64,000 nucleotides of DNA from Halorubrum aquaticum. GTDB lineage: Archaea > Halobacteriota > Halobacteria > Halobacteriales > Haloferacaceae. The stretch is taken from NCBI RefSeq assembly GCF_900113615.1, contig NZ_FOPZ01000001.1:1-64000 (forward strand), written 5' to 3'. The translations under genes were made by a program, and so were the position numbers. The notes under the pieces are model-generated. The model did no database searches. It had not been told where the DNA came from and worked only from the letters and a program-made list of their open reading frames with translations. Shown here piece by piece: positions 7,223 through 16,900 of this stretch (positions within the stretch are counted from its first letter, which is position 1; every line of letters starts with the position of its first letter).

Positions 7223-8179
7223 CTACCGGCTCCGACTCACCGGGAACGCGACCCGCTCGGGGTGATCGTTGAACCGGTCGAGGATCCGCTCGTACAGCTC
7301 GTTTTTCACTCGCTGACCGCGGCGCGGGTGTGTGAGGTACCGGAGGCGAAGCTCGACCCACGACTCTCCCTGTGTCACGTTGACGCTCGGCCCGTCGTGG
7401 ACCTCCAACTCGACGGGCGTCTCCGAGAGCGCGTCCCGATAGGCGGCGATCCCCGCAGCCATCTCCTCGCCGAGCAGCTCCGCGGCCTCCTCACGCATGA
7501 GCCCGCGTGCGAACTCCAGGTCGGTCTCGTAGGCGACCTGGATCGCGACCTCGTTCCACACGTACGGCGAGCCGCCGCCCCCGAAGTTGACCACGTTCGA
7601 GGAGAGCACGACGCTGTTCGGGACGGTCACGACCCGGCCCGACGGCTGGTTCGTGCTGACGAGTTCGCCGTTGATCTCCCAGAGGGTCGTCACGAGGAAC
7701 TCCACCTCGATCACGTCGCCCTTGGCGTCGCCGATCCGGACCCGGTCGCCGACGCCGTACGGCTGCTTGACCGTGATGTACACCCACGCGATGAGCGAGA
7801 GCAGCGGCTGTTGGAGCGCGAACGTGATCGCGAACCCGATGACGCCAAGAGAGAACAACAATCCGAGCCAGTTGTCTGTCAACACCGCGAGCGTTCCGAC
7901 GGTTCCGACGAACCCGAACGCGAGCCGCAGGAGGTTCCGCGTGTTGTACGCCCGGCGTTTGTTCGACGAGCGCATCAACACGTCCGCGAGCAGCCGATAG
8001 GAGCCGAAGAGCAGCGCGAACAGCGCAAGCACGAACGCCGCCCGCTCGACGACGAGGTTCGCGGGGTAGTCGCCGACCGCGGGCCACCCGGCGAGGGGCT
8101 CGGCGGTGCCGACGAACAGACCGATCGCGGCGGCGACGGTCCCGAGGAGCACGGAGCCGAGCGGGATCGATCGTCTCAC
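7223..8179 (-). CDS. mscS: Mechanosensitive ion channel, MscS family
   Basis: A 318-residue channel predicted to release solutes on hypo-osmotic shock. Transmembrane helices lie at roughly 5-25, 45-65 and 85-105, then the pore-lining TM3 region (VIGFAITFALQQPLLSLIAWVYI). The beta domain follows (PYGVGDRVRIGDAKGDVIEVEFLVTTL, then VTVPNSVVLSSNVVNF, the VPN-S signature), and an alpha/beta C-terminal domain. Length and motif order match MscS. Several paralogues per genome are usual in haloarchaea. Confidence 0.92.
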   Translation of the reverse strand: MRRSIPLGSVLLGTVAAAIGLFVGTAEPLAGWPAVGDYPANLVVERAAFVLALFALLFGSYRLLADVLMRSSNKRRAYNTRNLLRLAFGFVGTVGTLAVLTDNWLGLLFSLGVIGFAITFALQQPLLSLIAWVYITVKQPYGVGDRVRIGDAKGDVIEVEFLVTTLWEINGELVSTNQPSGRVVTVPNSVVLSSNVVNFGGGGSPYVWNEVAIQVAYETDLEFARGLMREEAAELLGEEMAAGIAAYRDALSETPVELEVHDGPSVNVTQGESWVELRLRYLTHPRRGQRVKNELYERILDRFNDHPERVAFPVSRSR

Positions 8180-8296
8180 GACGGGTTGTCGGCGGGCGGC
8201 GGCAAAACCGTTGCGACCGACCTCCTCGCCCCTGACCTCGACCGGCCTCTCCGTCTCCGAGTTCGACCGACCGCCGTCAGTCGTCGTCGCGGGCGA

Positions 8297-9571
8297 TCAC
8301 TCGTTTCCGCCGGCGACCAGCGCGACCGCGCCCGCGAGGACCTCGGTCGCGGCCGCACAGTCCGCCCAGTCGGTCCACTCGCGGGGGTTGTGGGAGACCC
8401 CGTCACGGGAGGGCGCGAACAGCAGCGAGGCGTCGGTGACCCGTGCGACCCGCATCGCGTCGTGTGCGGCCCCCGAGTGGAGGTCGATGGCCGACCGGCC
8501 CGCCGCCTCCGCGGAGTCGTGAGCGATCTCCCGGAGTCGGTCGCTCATCGGCTCCGGCAGGACGGTGGACGGGCGCGCGAACTCGGTGTCGACCCCGCGC
8601 TCGCGTTCCAGGCGATCGAGCGACTCGCGGGCCGCCTCCGCGATCGTCTCCATCGACTCGGCCTTCACGTCGCGGACGTCGACGCCGGCCTCGACGCGGC
8701 CGGGCACCACGTTCGTCGCGTTCGGCGAGACCGACAGCGCCCCGACGGTGCCGACGGCGGTCTCGGAGGACTCCGCGACCACGTCGTTGGCGGCGGCCTC
8801 GACGTCGAGCACGAACTCGCTCGCGGCCGCGAGCGCGTCCGTCCGGTCGTCCATCGCGGTCGCGCCCGCGTGGTTCGCCTCCCCGAGGATCGTCGCCTCG
8901 CAGTGGCCGATCCCCGTGATCGTCGTGACGATCCCGGCGTCGACGCCCGCCTCCTCGAGCGTGGTGTCCTGTTCGACGTGGAGCTCGTAGAAGGCGTCCC
9001 AGCCCGCCGGGTCGAGCGTCTCCGTTCCCTCGCCGCGGTAGCCGATCGACTCGAGCGCATCGCCGAGGGCCTCGCCGTCGTCGTTCTCGTAGGCGAGCGC
9101 CTCCTCGAGGTCGGTCTCGCCGGTCGCGACGCTCGAACCCAGCAGCCCGTTCCCGTAGGTCGCGCCCTCCTCCTCGGTGAAGCTGACGACGACGACCGGG
9201 CGGTCGGGCTCGACGCCGGCGTCGCGCATCGCGCGCACGGACTCGAGCGCGGCGTACACGCCGAGCGGGCCGTCGAAGATCCCGCCCTCGGGCACGCTGT
9301 CGAGGTGGCTGCCGCAGGCGACGGGCGCGGCGTCGGGGTCCGCGGAGTCCGGGACCCACTCGCCGGCGACGTTGCCGATCGCGTCCACGGTCACCTCCAT
9401 GCCGGCGTCCTCGAGCCGCTCGACGAAGCGATCGCGGGCCTTCCGGTTCGCCTCGCTGCCGGTGCGGTTCGTTCGACCGTGTGCCTCGGGGTCCTCGAGG
9501 TCGAGCTGTCCGAACGCCGCGTTCGCCTCGATGTCCGCTCTGAGCCGGTCCGCGTCGACTGGGAGTTCCAT
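8297..9571 (-). CDS. M20-family Zn-dependent hydrolase (hydantoinase/carbamoylase type)
   Basis: A 424-residue peptidase-M20-superfamily amidase, most like N-carbamoyl-amino-acid hydrolase, allantoate amidohydrolase or beta-ureidopropionase. Zn-site motifs are GSHLDSVPEGGIFDGPLGV (His and Asp ligands) and SFTEEEG (catalytic and metal-binding Glu), then a dimerisation domain (GEANHAGATAMDDRTDAL). The C-terminus has LHSGAAHDAM and a final GVSHNPREW, both typical of this subgroup. It cleaves a carbamoyl or amide C-N bond; the substrate is unknown. The ATG at 9571 was chosen by family start. Confidence 0.85.
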   Translation of the reverse strand: MELPVDADRLRADIEANAAFGQLDLEDPEAHGRTNRTGSEANRKARDRFVERLEDAGMEVTVDAIGNVAGEWVPDSADPDAAPVACGSHLDSVPEGGIFDGPLGVYAALESVRAMRDAGVEPDRPVVVVSFTEEEGATYGNGLLGSSVATGETDLEEALAYENDDGEALGDALESIGYRGEGTETLDPAGWDAFYELHVEQDTTLEEAGVDAGIVTTITGIGHCEATILGEANHAGATAMDDRTDALAAASEFVLDVEAAANDVVAESSETAVGTVGALSVSPNATNVVPGRVEAGVDVRDVKAESMETIAEAARESLDRLERERGVDTEFARPSTVLPEPMSDRLREIAHDSAEAAGRSAIDLHSGAAHDAMRVARVTDASLLFAPSRDGVSHNPREWTDWADCAAATEVLAGAVALVAGGNE

Positions 9572-9709
9572 ACGCTTACCGTTCCCCGCCGGAATAAAAA
9601 CGGTTCGTCGCTGGCCCGTGCTCGAGTCGGGGAGTCGTCGTCGGTCTGGCGGGTCGCGGTCTCGCCTTCGAGGGAAAAGCACTTGTCGTCGGGAGTCGAC
9701 CGCGGTCGT

Positions 9710-9931
9710 ATGGTACCAGTCGTCCCGCTGCAGGGTGGGATCGTCGCGATCGTCTCCCTGCTCTTCGCCCTCCTGATGTTCGCGGCGCACATCGCGATGA
9801 TCGTCTGGACGTACAGCGACGCACAAAAGCGGAGCGGGCATCCCGCGTTCCTGTGGGCCATCGTGGTCTTCTTCGCGCCGCTGCTCGGCATCGTGCTCTA
9901 CCTGATCCTCGGTCGAGACGGCGGATACTGA
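9710..9931 (+). CDS. Small membrane protein with PLD-nuclease N-terminal-like domain
   Basis: A 73-residue protein of two transmembrane helices (about 8-31 and 44-66) joined by a short charged loop WTYSDAQKRSGHP, ending LILGRDGGY. This two-helix pattern matches the PLDc_N domain, often found as a stand-alone membrane protein in prokaryotes. No catalytic residues are present. It is divergent from the M20 hydrolase (138 bases between starts). Confidence 0.7.
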   Translation: MVPVVPLQGGIVAIVSLLFALLMFAAHIAMIVWTYSDAQKRSGHPAFLWAIVVFFAPLLGIVLYLILGRDGGY

Positions 9932-10038
9932 GGGTCGCGGGTACCGGGATCCGCCCCCATCCCCCCGTCTCGGTACCCTCCCGCACCATCCTCTCACACC
10001 TCACCCTCCCACACCTCACCCTCCCCAGCCTCGCACCC

Positions 10039-10070
10039 GCCGGGCCGCCGGCTCCGCTCGGCGGCCCGGC
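10039..10070. repeat. GC-rich perfect inverted repeat in intergenic DNA
   Basis: Perfect 12-bp arms (10039-10050 and 10059-10070) around an eight-base loop GCTCCGCT, in the 234-base gene-free gap 9932-10165. It is followed by another GC-rich inverted motif near 10081-10118 (CGCGCGA ... TCGCGCG). The same gap has a pyrimidine-rich, CTCACC-rich stretch on its left side. It may act as a bidirectional terminator or belong to an interspersed repeat family. Confidence 0.5.
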
Positions 10071-10165
10071 CGGCGCTCCCTCGCGCGCGACTCGCTGGCG
10101 CTCGTTTCGCGCGCGCCGACGACGAAGGGACCCAGCCTCGCGAAACAAAGGACCCGGCCTCGTGA

Positions 10166-11656
10166 TCACCGCACGTGGAACTCGCCGAGTTCGCGGAGCC
10201 GCCCGGCGAGGTCGTCGCTCAGCGCGTCGCGCTCGACGCGCCACTCCCAGTTGCCGTCGACGGTTCCGGGCTCGTTGAAGCGCGCGTCGCTGCCGAGCCC
10301 GAGCAGGTCCTGGACGGTCGTCATCGCGAGGATCGCCTCCGAACTCCACACCTCCTCGACGATCGCCCACTCGATCGGCCGGTCGCCGCCGTAGCCGAGG
10401 TTGTAGTGGAGCGCGTCGCGCTGCGCGGGCGCGAGGTCCTCGTAGTAGCCGACCCAGGTGTCGGTGTCGTGCGTGGAGGTGTAGCCGACGACGGACTCGG
10501 GATAGTGCATCGGCTGGTACGGGTTGCCCCCTTCGGTCCAGTTCGCGTACTGCGGCACCCGCATCCCGGGGAAGCCGAACTCGGCCATCAGGTCGTCCAT
10601 CCGCGCGTCCTCGAACCCGAGGTCCTCCGCGATGAAGGGAGCCTCGCCGAACTCGCGCTCGACCGCCTCGAAGAGCGCCCGCCCCGGCCCGTCGTTCCAC
10701 TCGCCCGCGGCCGGGTCGTCGGCGTCGGCGGGGATGGCCCAGTACCGAACGAACCCGAGGAAGTGGTCGAGCCGGGCGACGTCCGCCAGATCGAACAGCC
10801 GGCGGAACCGGTCCATCCACCAGCCGTAGTCGTTCTCGGCGAGCCGCTCCCAGTCGTACACCGGGTTCCCCCAGCGCTGCCCGTCGTCGCCGGCGTTCGG
10901 CGGCACACCCGCGACCGCGGCCGGACGGTTCCCCTCGTCGAGCCGGAAGGCCTCGGGGTTCGCCCACACGTCCGCGGAGTCGAGCGCCACGTAGATCGGC
11001 ACGTCGCCGACGATCTCGACGCCCGCCTCGGCGGCGCGGTCGCGGAGCGCCGCCCACTGCCGGTCGAACGTCCACTGGAGGAACTCGTGGTACCGGATCT
11101 CCTCGGCGTGTTCCTCCCGCGCCGCCGCGAGCGCGTCCGGGTCCCGCGTGCGGAGCGGTTCGGGCCACTCGACCCAGGTGTCCTCCGGTCTGGCGGCCGA
11201 GAGCGCCCGGAACAGCGCGTACTCCTCGACCCACGGCTCGCGCTCGCGGAAGGCGTCGAACGTCCCCCCCGCTCCCGTCTCCTCCGCCGCCTCGAACCGA
11301 TCGAACGCGGTTCGCAATAGCGGGAGCTTGTACTCCCGGACCGCCTCGTAATCGACCCGATCGGTCGGGAACTCGGGAACCGGCTCCAGGTCGTCCGCCT
11401 CGAGCCAACCGTCGTCGACGAGTCCTCGGAGGTCGATCAGGAGCGGGTTGCCGGCGAACGCGGAGGGCGACTGGTACGGCGACTCCCCGGCGGCCCCGAT
11501 GGTCGGTCCGAGCGGGCACACCTGCCAGTAGTCGACGCCGGCCTCCCCGAGAAACGAGAGGAAGGCCGCCGCGCCGTCGCCGAGGTCGCCGATCCCGTGT
11601 GGCCCCGGCAGCGACGTGACGTGACAGAACACTCCGTCGGAGCGGTCGAATCGCAT
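10166..11656 (-). CDS. malQ: 4-alpha-glucanotransferase (amylomaltase, GH77)
   Basis: A 496-residue cytosolic enzyme that transfers alpha-1,4-glucan segments between maltodextrins, releasing glucose. GH77 motifs are clear: SLPGPHGIGDLG near the start, then the catalytic triad D297 (ARLDHFLGF), E344 (FIAEDLGF) and D397 (STHDTDTW), spaced almost as in Thermus amylomaltase (293/340/395). The length is typical. The start MRFDRSDGVFCH was preferred over an ATG seven codons upstream. It is the downstream partner of the GH13 amylase on the same strand (69 bases between them). Confidence 0.95.
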   Translation of the reverse strand: MRFDRSDGVFCHVTSLPGPHGIGDLGDGAAAFLSFLGEAGVDYWQVCPLGPTIGAAGESPYQSPSAFAGNPLLIDLRGLVDDGWLEADDLEPVPEFPTDRVDYEAVREYKLPLLRTAFDRFEAAEETGAGGTFDAFREREPWVEEYALFRALSAARPEDTWVEWPEPLRTRDPDALAAAREEHAEEIRYHEFLQWTFDRQWAALRDRAAEAGVEIVGDVPIYVALDSADVWANPEAFRLDEGNRPAAVAGVPPNAGDDGQRWGNPVYDWERLAENDYGWWMDRFRRLFDLADVARLDHFLGFVRYWAIPADADDPAAGEWNDGPGRALFEAVEREFGEAPFIAEDLGFEDARMDDLMAEFGFPGMRVPQYANWTEGGNPYQPMHYPESVVGYTSTHDTDTWVGYYEDLAPAQRDALHYNLGYGGDRPIEWAIVEEVWSSEAILAMTTVQDLLGLGSDARFNEPGTVDGNWEWRVERDALSDDLAGRLRELGEFHVR

Positions 11657-11725
11657 GGCTACGCCTGCGACGGCCACCGACTCAAGCGTTGCGTCCGCGG
11701 TCGGGGGGCTGCCGGCTCCAAGCGG

Positions 11726-13783
11726 TCACGGCTCCGTCGACACGATCGCCACGTCGTCGACGCGGATCCGTTCTTCCCCCTCGGCGTCGGACACGACGCA
11801 GGGGTCCCCCGTGACGACGTTCAACCGCCCGTGGTCGGCGTCGACCGCGACGAGCGCCTCGCCCGGCGCGAAGTTGAGGACGACCACGAGCGCCTCGGAC
11901 CCGTGCTCGCGGCGGAACGCCACCACGTCGTCGGGATGGACCTCGTCGCCGTCGGCGGCGATCGGCCGCTCCCCGGAACCGCCGCCGGCGACGCGGTAGT
12001 CCACCCGCTCGAGGTCGCCCGCGGGCCCGAGCGCCGAGTGGGCGTCGTGGGCGGCCGACAGCCGCGCGTAGCGCTCGCGGACCTCCTCGCGGGCGTGGTC
12101 CCAGGCTATCGGGTCGCGTCGGCCGCGCTGGCCGATCTCCTGGCCCGCGTACACCATCGGCACGCCCGGCAGGGTGAACGTCGCCGCGGCGGCGGCCGCC
12201 GCCGCGGCGTCGCCGCATTCCACGCGATACCGGGTCTCGTCGTGGTTCTCGACGTACTGGAGGAACCCGGCGTGGTCGGGGAAGCCGACCGCGGCGCGCT
12301 TCTCGACCGCGTCGATCACGGACTCCGCCGGCGCGGCCCCGCGGCCGATCTGCCGGAGTTGGAAGTACAGCGTCGCGTCGAAGTGGACGTCGAACATCCC
12401 CTCGTGGAACCGGGGGACGTACGGGATCGTCTCGTCCAGCAACAGGAAGTCCGGGTCGGCCGCCTTCGCTCGGTCCCTGATCTCCCGCCAGAACGAGTCG
12501 GGGACCGCCCACGCCATGTCACAGCGGAAGCCGTCGACGAGCGGGGCCCACTCGTCGACCACGTCGAGGAGGTACCGTCGGACCGTCAGGTTCGCGTGGT
12601 TCAGGTTCGCGATCAGCTCCCAGTCGAAGTAGGTGCCGGGTTCGCCGGAGTCCTGCCACTCGTAGCGGTCGCGGTACGGCGAGTCGGGGTTCCGGTAGGC
12701 GTCGCGGAACCACTCGTGGTCGCGGGCGGTGTGGTTCAACACCAGGTCGAAGAGCACCCGCATCCCGTTGTCGTGGGCGGTCTCGACCAGACGCTCGTAG
12801 TCGTCGCGGTCGCCGAGGTCGTCGGCGATCGCGAAGAAGTCCGTGATGTTGTAGCCGTGCGGCTTCCCGTCGTTCTCGAGCACGGGCGTGAGCCACAGCG
12901 TGTCCACGCCCGACTCGGCGAGTTCGGGGAGCCGCCCCTCGATCGCGGCGAGCGTCTCGCCCTCCTCCGCGTCGGCGAAGGTCCGGACGTACACCTCGTA
13001 GACGGTCGCGTCCGCGGTCCACGCCGGCGGCTGGTTCGGCCGCGTCGTCTCGAAGGCCTCGCCCGCCGTGGGGTCGCCGAACGAGTCGGGTCCCCCGGCG
13101 TCGACCCGATCGATCGAGACGGCGTCGGCGACGCTGACCCGGGCGTCCTCCCCGGGATCGCGGGCGACGGCGACGGCGTGGACGCGGAGCCGGTCCGGAA
13201 CGGACCCGGTCGGCAGCCGGATGGTCGCCCCCGTCGGGTTCTCGGTCACGGTCAACGCGTCTCGCGGGTTCGTCCGTCCGTCCGCGACCGCCGCGGCGAC
13301 GTCGCGGTCGTCGATCACGAACCGCACGGCGAGGTCGTCGGCCGCGAGCGACGAGTCGGGGTTCGGCGTCGCGACCGCGCGCACGACCGCCTCCGTCCCC
13401 TCGATCTCGGCGTCGAGCCGGATCCGTGGGGGGCCGCCCTCACCCGCGAGCCGGCCGGCCCCGTAGTCGATCCCCGCGCGGTCGACGTCGCGATCGCGGA
13501 TCGCCTCGCCGCTGCCGCCGGCGACGTCCACCCCCTCGTAGGCCGCCGGAAACGCCAGCACGGTCAGGAGGTGGTCCCCGTCGGGGGCCGCGAGTCCGAT
13601 CCGGTACTGTCCCGGCACGTCGGGCGTGAACTCGGTCACGGGCTCGGAACCGACCGTCGAGTCGCTCGTCGGCGGGGCGTCCGCGATCCGCCACTCGTAG
13701 CTCCCGGTCGGCTCCGGGTCCCGCGGCGCGAGCTGTACCGTCTCGCCGGTGGAGACGAACCGTGGGGGTCCGGGATGGTGCAT
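11726..13783 (-). CDS. GH13 alpha-amylase family glycosidase with N-terminal beta domain
   Basis: A 685-residue protein. Residues ~1-250 are beta-rich (a PKD/Ig-like segment, then a second sandwich) and probably aid substrate binding. The GH13 barrel follows (VYEVYVRTFAD, LPELAESGVDTLWLTPV, LVLNHTARDHEWF) with nucleophile D422 (GFRCDMAW), acid E451 (LLLDETIP) and transition-state stabiliser D515 (VENHDETR). No signal peptide is seen at MHHPGPPRFVS, so it probably acts inside the cell. It is divergent from the double GH15 gene, forming an alpha-glucan degradation group with malQ. Confidence 0.9.
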   Translation of the reverse strand: MHHPGPPRFVSTGETVQLAPRDPEPTGSYEWRIADAPPTSDSTVGSEPVTEFTPDVPGQYRIGLAAPDGDHLLTVLAFPAAYEGVDVAGGSGEAIRDRDVDRAGIDYGAGRLAGEGGPPRIRLDAEIEGTEAVVRAVATPNPDSSLAADDLAVRFVIDDRDVAAAVADGRTNPRDALTVTENPTGATIRLPTGSVPDRLRVHAVAVARDPGEDARVSVADAVSIDRVDAGGPDSFGDPTAGEAFETTRPNQPPAWTADATVYEVYVRTFADAEEGETLAAIEGRLPELAESGVDTLWLTPVLENDGKPHGYNITDFFAIADDLGDRDDYERLVETAHDNGMRVLFDLVLNHTARDHEWFRDAYRNPDSPYRDRYEWQDSGEPGTYFDWELIANLNHANLTVRRYLLDVVDEWAPLVDGFRCDMAWAVPDSFWREIRDRAKAADPDFLLLDETIPYVPRFHEGMFDVHFDATLYFQLRQIGRGAAPAESVIDAVEKRAAVGFPDHAGFLQYVENHDETRYRVECGDAAAAAAAAATFTLPGVPMVYAGQEIGQRGRRDPIAWDHAREEVRERYARLSAAHDAHSALGPAGDLERVDYRVAGGGSGERPIAADGDEVHPDDVVAFRREHGSEALVVVLNFAPGEALVAVDADHGRLNVVTGDPCVVSDAEGEERIRVDDVAIVSTEP

Positions 13784-13930
13784 GCCGGCCCATCGCCGCC
13801 GGGGGTCTTCGGTGTTGCTCTCGACGCCAAACTGGCGCGCGCTCTCGGGGGTCGAACCGGTCGCCGCGATCGGCCGAGCAGCTTCGCCCGGTCCGTCAAG
13901 GCTTTTGCTCCCGCGACCGGCAGGACTTGC

Positions 13931-16900
13931 ATGCGACTGCGAACCGCGATCACGGAACACAAACGTCGCCGCGGGGAACGCTACTCGACGGAGCGGCCGA
14001 CCACCGTCGGGGCGTTCACCGGCGACGGCGGTCGGCTGGTCCACGTCGGGCCGGACGGCGACGCTCACGACTGTTCGTACGCGCTCTCCGGCGTGGGCGG
14101 CACCGACCGGGTCCGGATCGGGATCGCCGGCAGCGGCGGGGTTCGGTGGCTCGCGGACCTCGAGACCACCCGTCAGCACTACGACGGGGACACCCCGCTC
14201 GTCGAGACCGAATACGACGCCGGTCGGTACACGGTCCACCAGTTCGACCTCGTCGTTGGGGACGCCCACCTCACGCACGTCGTCCTCCGCGGGTCGCCGC
14301 CGGCGAACGCCGACCTCGTCGCCAGCTGCGCGTTCGCGCCCGACATGGTCGAAGGACGCGTCGGCAACCTCGTCCACGAGGGGTCCGGTCCCGAGGGCGG
14401 GGACGTGATCGAGGTGTTCCACCGCCGGGAGCACGACTTCCTCACCGCCTCCACCGGCCTCTCGGCGGCACACGGACAACGGCAGGAGACGATCCCCCAA
14501 CTGCTCGGCGAGGACGACGGGCGGACGCCCCATCGCGGCGAGATCGACGAACGCGAGGACACGAGCCTCACGCCCGACGTCGTCGTGCGGGCCCCCTTCG
14601 AGCGCGACGGGCGGACCGAGCGCGTCACCCTCGTCAGCCGACCCGTCCTCGACGAGAACGGGCCGGGATCGGGCGAATCCGGCGACGGAACGCGGCTCGC
14701 GGAGGAGGCCGACCGCGCCGACCGGCTCGAGGCGGTCTCGCGGATCGCGACCGCCCACGCGGACACCGACAGCGTCCGCGAGGCGGCCGAGGCGCGCGCT
14801 CCGGGAGTCCCCGACTCGGTGCCGCGGGCGTCGACGGTGGCGAGCGACCTCCGCGCGCTCGACCTCCTCGAGTCGGCGTCCGGCGGCCGGATCGCCGGTC
14901 CGGAGTTCGACCACTTCTACGCGACCTCCGGCGGGTACGGCTACACCTGGTTCCGCGACGAGGCGGAGGCCTCGAGCGCCCTGCTCGCCGCGAGCGAGGA
15001 GCTCGATCTGGACGCGCGGGAGGACCTCCTCGCGTCGGCCGCGTTCCTCTGTCGCACCCAGGACGCCGACGGGAGCTGGCCCCACCGCGTCTGGGCCGAC
15101 TCCGGCAAGGTCGCGCCGGGGTGGGCGAACGCCCGGATCGAGTCGGGCGACGGGGCGAGCCCCAACGACCAGCTCGACCAGCCGGCGTCGGTCGTCGCGT
15201 TCCTCGCCGAGCTTCGACGGACGACGGACGTGCCCGAGCCCCTCCGCTCCCGGATCGACGAGGCGATCGGCGACGCGGTCGCGTTCCTCCGGGAGACGAC
15301 CCGTGAGGACGGGCTCCCCCGCCGCTGTCAGAACTGCTGGGAGAACGCGATCGGACGGTTCACGCACACGGGCGCGGCGTACCTCGGTGCCTTCGCGTCC
15401 GTCGCGCGCGCGCCGCTCGACGCGGACCTACGGGCCGCCGCCGCGAGCGCCGCCGACGACGCGGCCGCCGGCCTCCAGAGCCGCTGGATCCCCGAACTCG
15501 AGCGGTTCCCGCAGCGCGCCAGCGACGGCGACGGCGACGAGCGCGCGGACGCCAGCACGTTCGCGCTCGCGGACGCGCTCGCCGAGTACGTCGCGCTCGC
15601 CGAGGAACGCCCGAACGTCGCCGGCGGCGACGCGACCGAGGCGGATCCGTCGCTCGACCCGATCCCCGACGCGGTCGACCTCGACGCGTTCGTCTCGCAG
15701 GTGTCGACGCACGTCCGGACGTCGATCGACTCGCTGGGCCGGGAGACCGAACACGTCGAGGGGCTGGTCCGGTTCGTCGGCGACGACTGGCGGACGGCCG
15801 AACAGGGCGGCGCGAAGGTGTGGTCGATCGCGACGCTGTGGGGCGCGGTCGCCGCCGGGACCGTCGGCGGGATCCTCGAGTCACGGGGCGACGAGCCGGA
15901 GCCGCTCTTCTCCGCGGCCCGGCGGCTGTACTCGCTTTGTGAGTCCGACGGCCCCTTCGCGAACGGCTCCGGGCTGCTCGCTGAGCAGGTCTTCGACGAC
16001 GGCGACCTCGACAGCGCGACTCCGATCGCGTGGGCGCACGCGCTCCGACTGGACGCGACCGCGACGCTCGCGCGACACGGGACGCTTCCGGTGCCGCACG
16101 ACCGGCCGAGCGGGCCGGAGGCCCCGCGGTGGACGACCGGACGGAAGTTCGGCGTCGGCACGCCCGCGGACCACGCCGAGGACGACCCGGTCCCGGTCTG
16201 GTTCACGCTGACCGAGGGGGCGTTGACGGAGGCGCGGTTCCCCCGGATCGACGTGATGAACCTCCGGACGTTCGACTTCCTGATCGCCGACCCGGAGACG
16301 GGCCACACGGTCCGGACCTTCGACGAGACGGGCCACGTGACGACGACGGAGACGATCACGCGGTCCACGGAGCCGAGCGCCGAGGACGCGCTCGCGTACA
16401 GACAGACGATCCGCGAGTCGGGCGACGGACACGGACACAGCTGGACGCTCTCGGTCGAATACGCGGTCGACACCGCGGGCGACGCGATCCTCGCGGACGT
16501 CGAGTTCGAGGGCGCCCGCGCCTACGACGTGTACGCGCTCGCGGACACCACGCTCGCGAACGTCGGGACCGACGACCGCGGGAGCCGCGTCGGCGACGGC
16601 CCGTTCCACCTGCTCGCCCACAGCGACCGCGGGAACCGCCCGCCGGGCAAGCTGGTCGACGACGACGGCGATCCCTTCGACGTCGCGGCCGCGCTCACGG
16701 CCGGCGGCGGGTTCGACTGGGCCAGCGCCCTCGCGGCCGGCGACGACGCGCTGGAGTCGCTGTTCGGGAGCGGCGACCGCGGGGAGGCAAGCGAGACGGC
16801 GAGCGGGAACGTCGTGCTCGCCGGGCTCCTCGGCAGCGGAACGACCGTCTCCGACACGGTCGCGCTCGGGTTCGCGGAGCAGGGGGACACCGCGGCGGCG

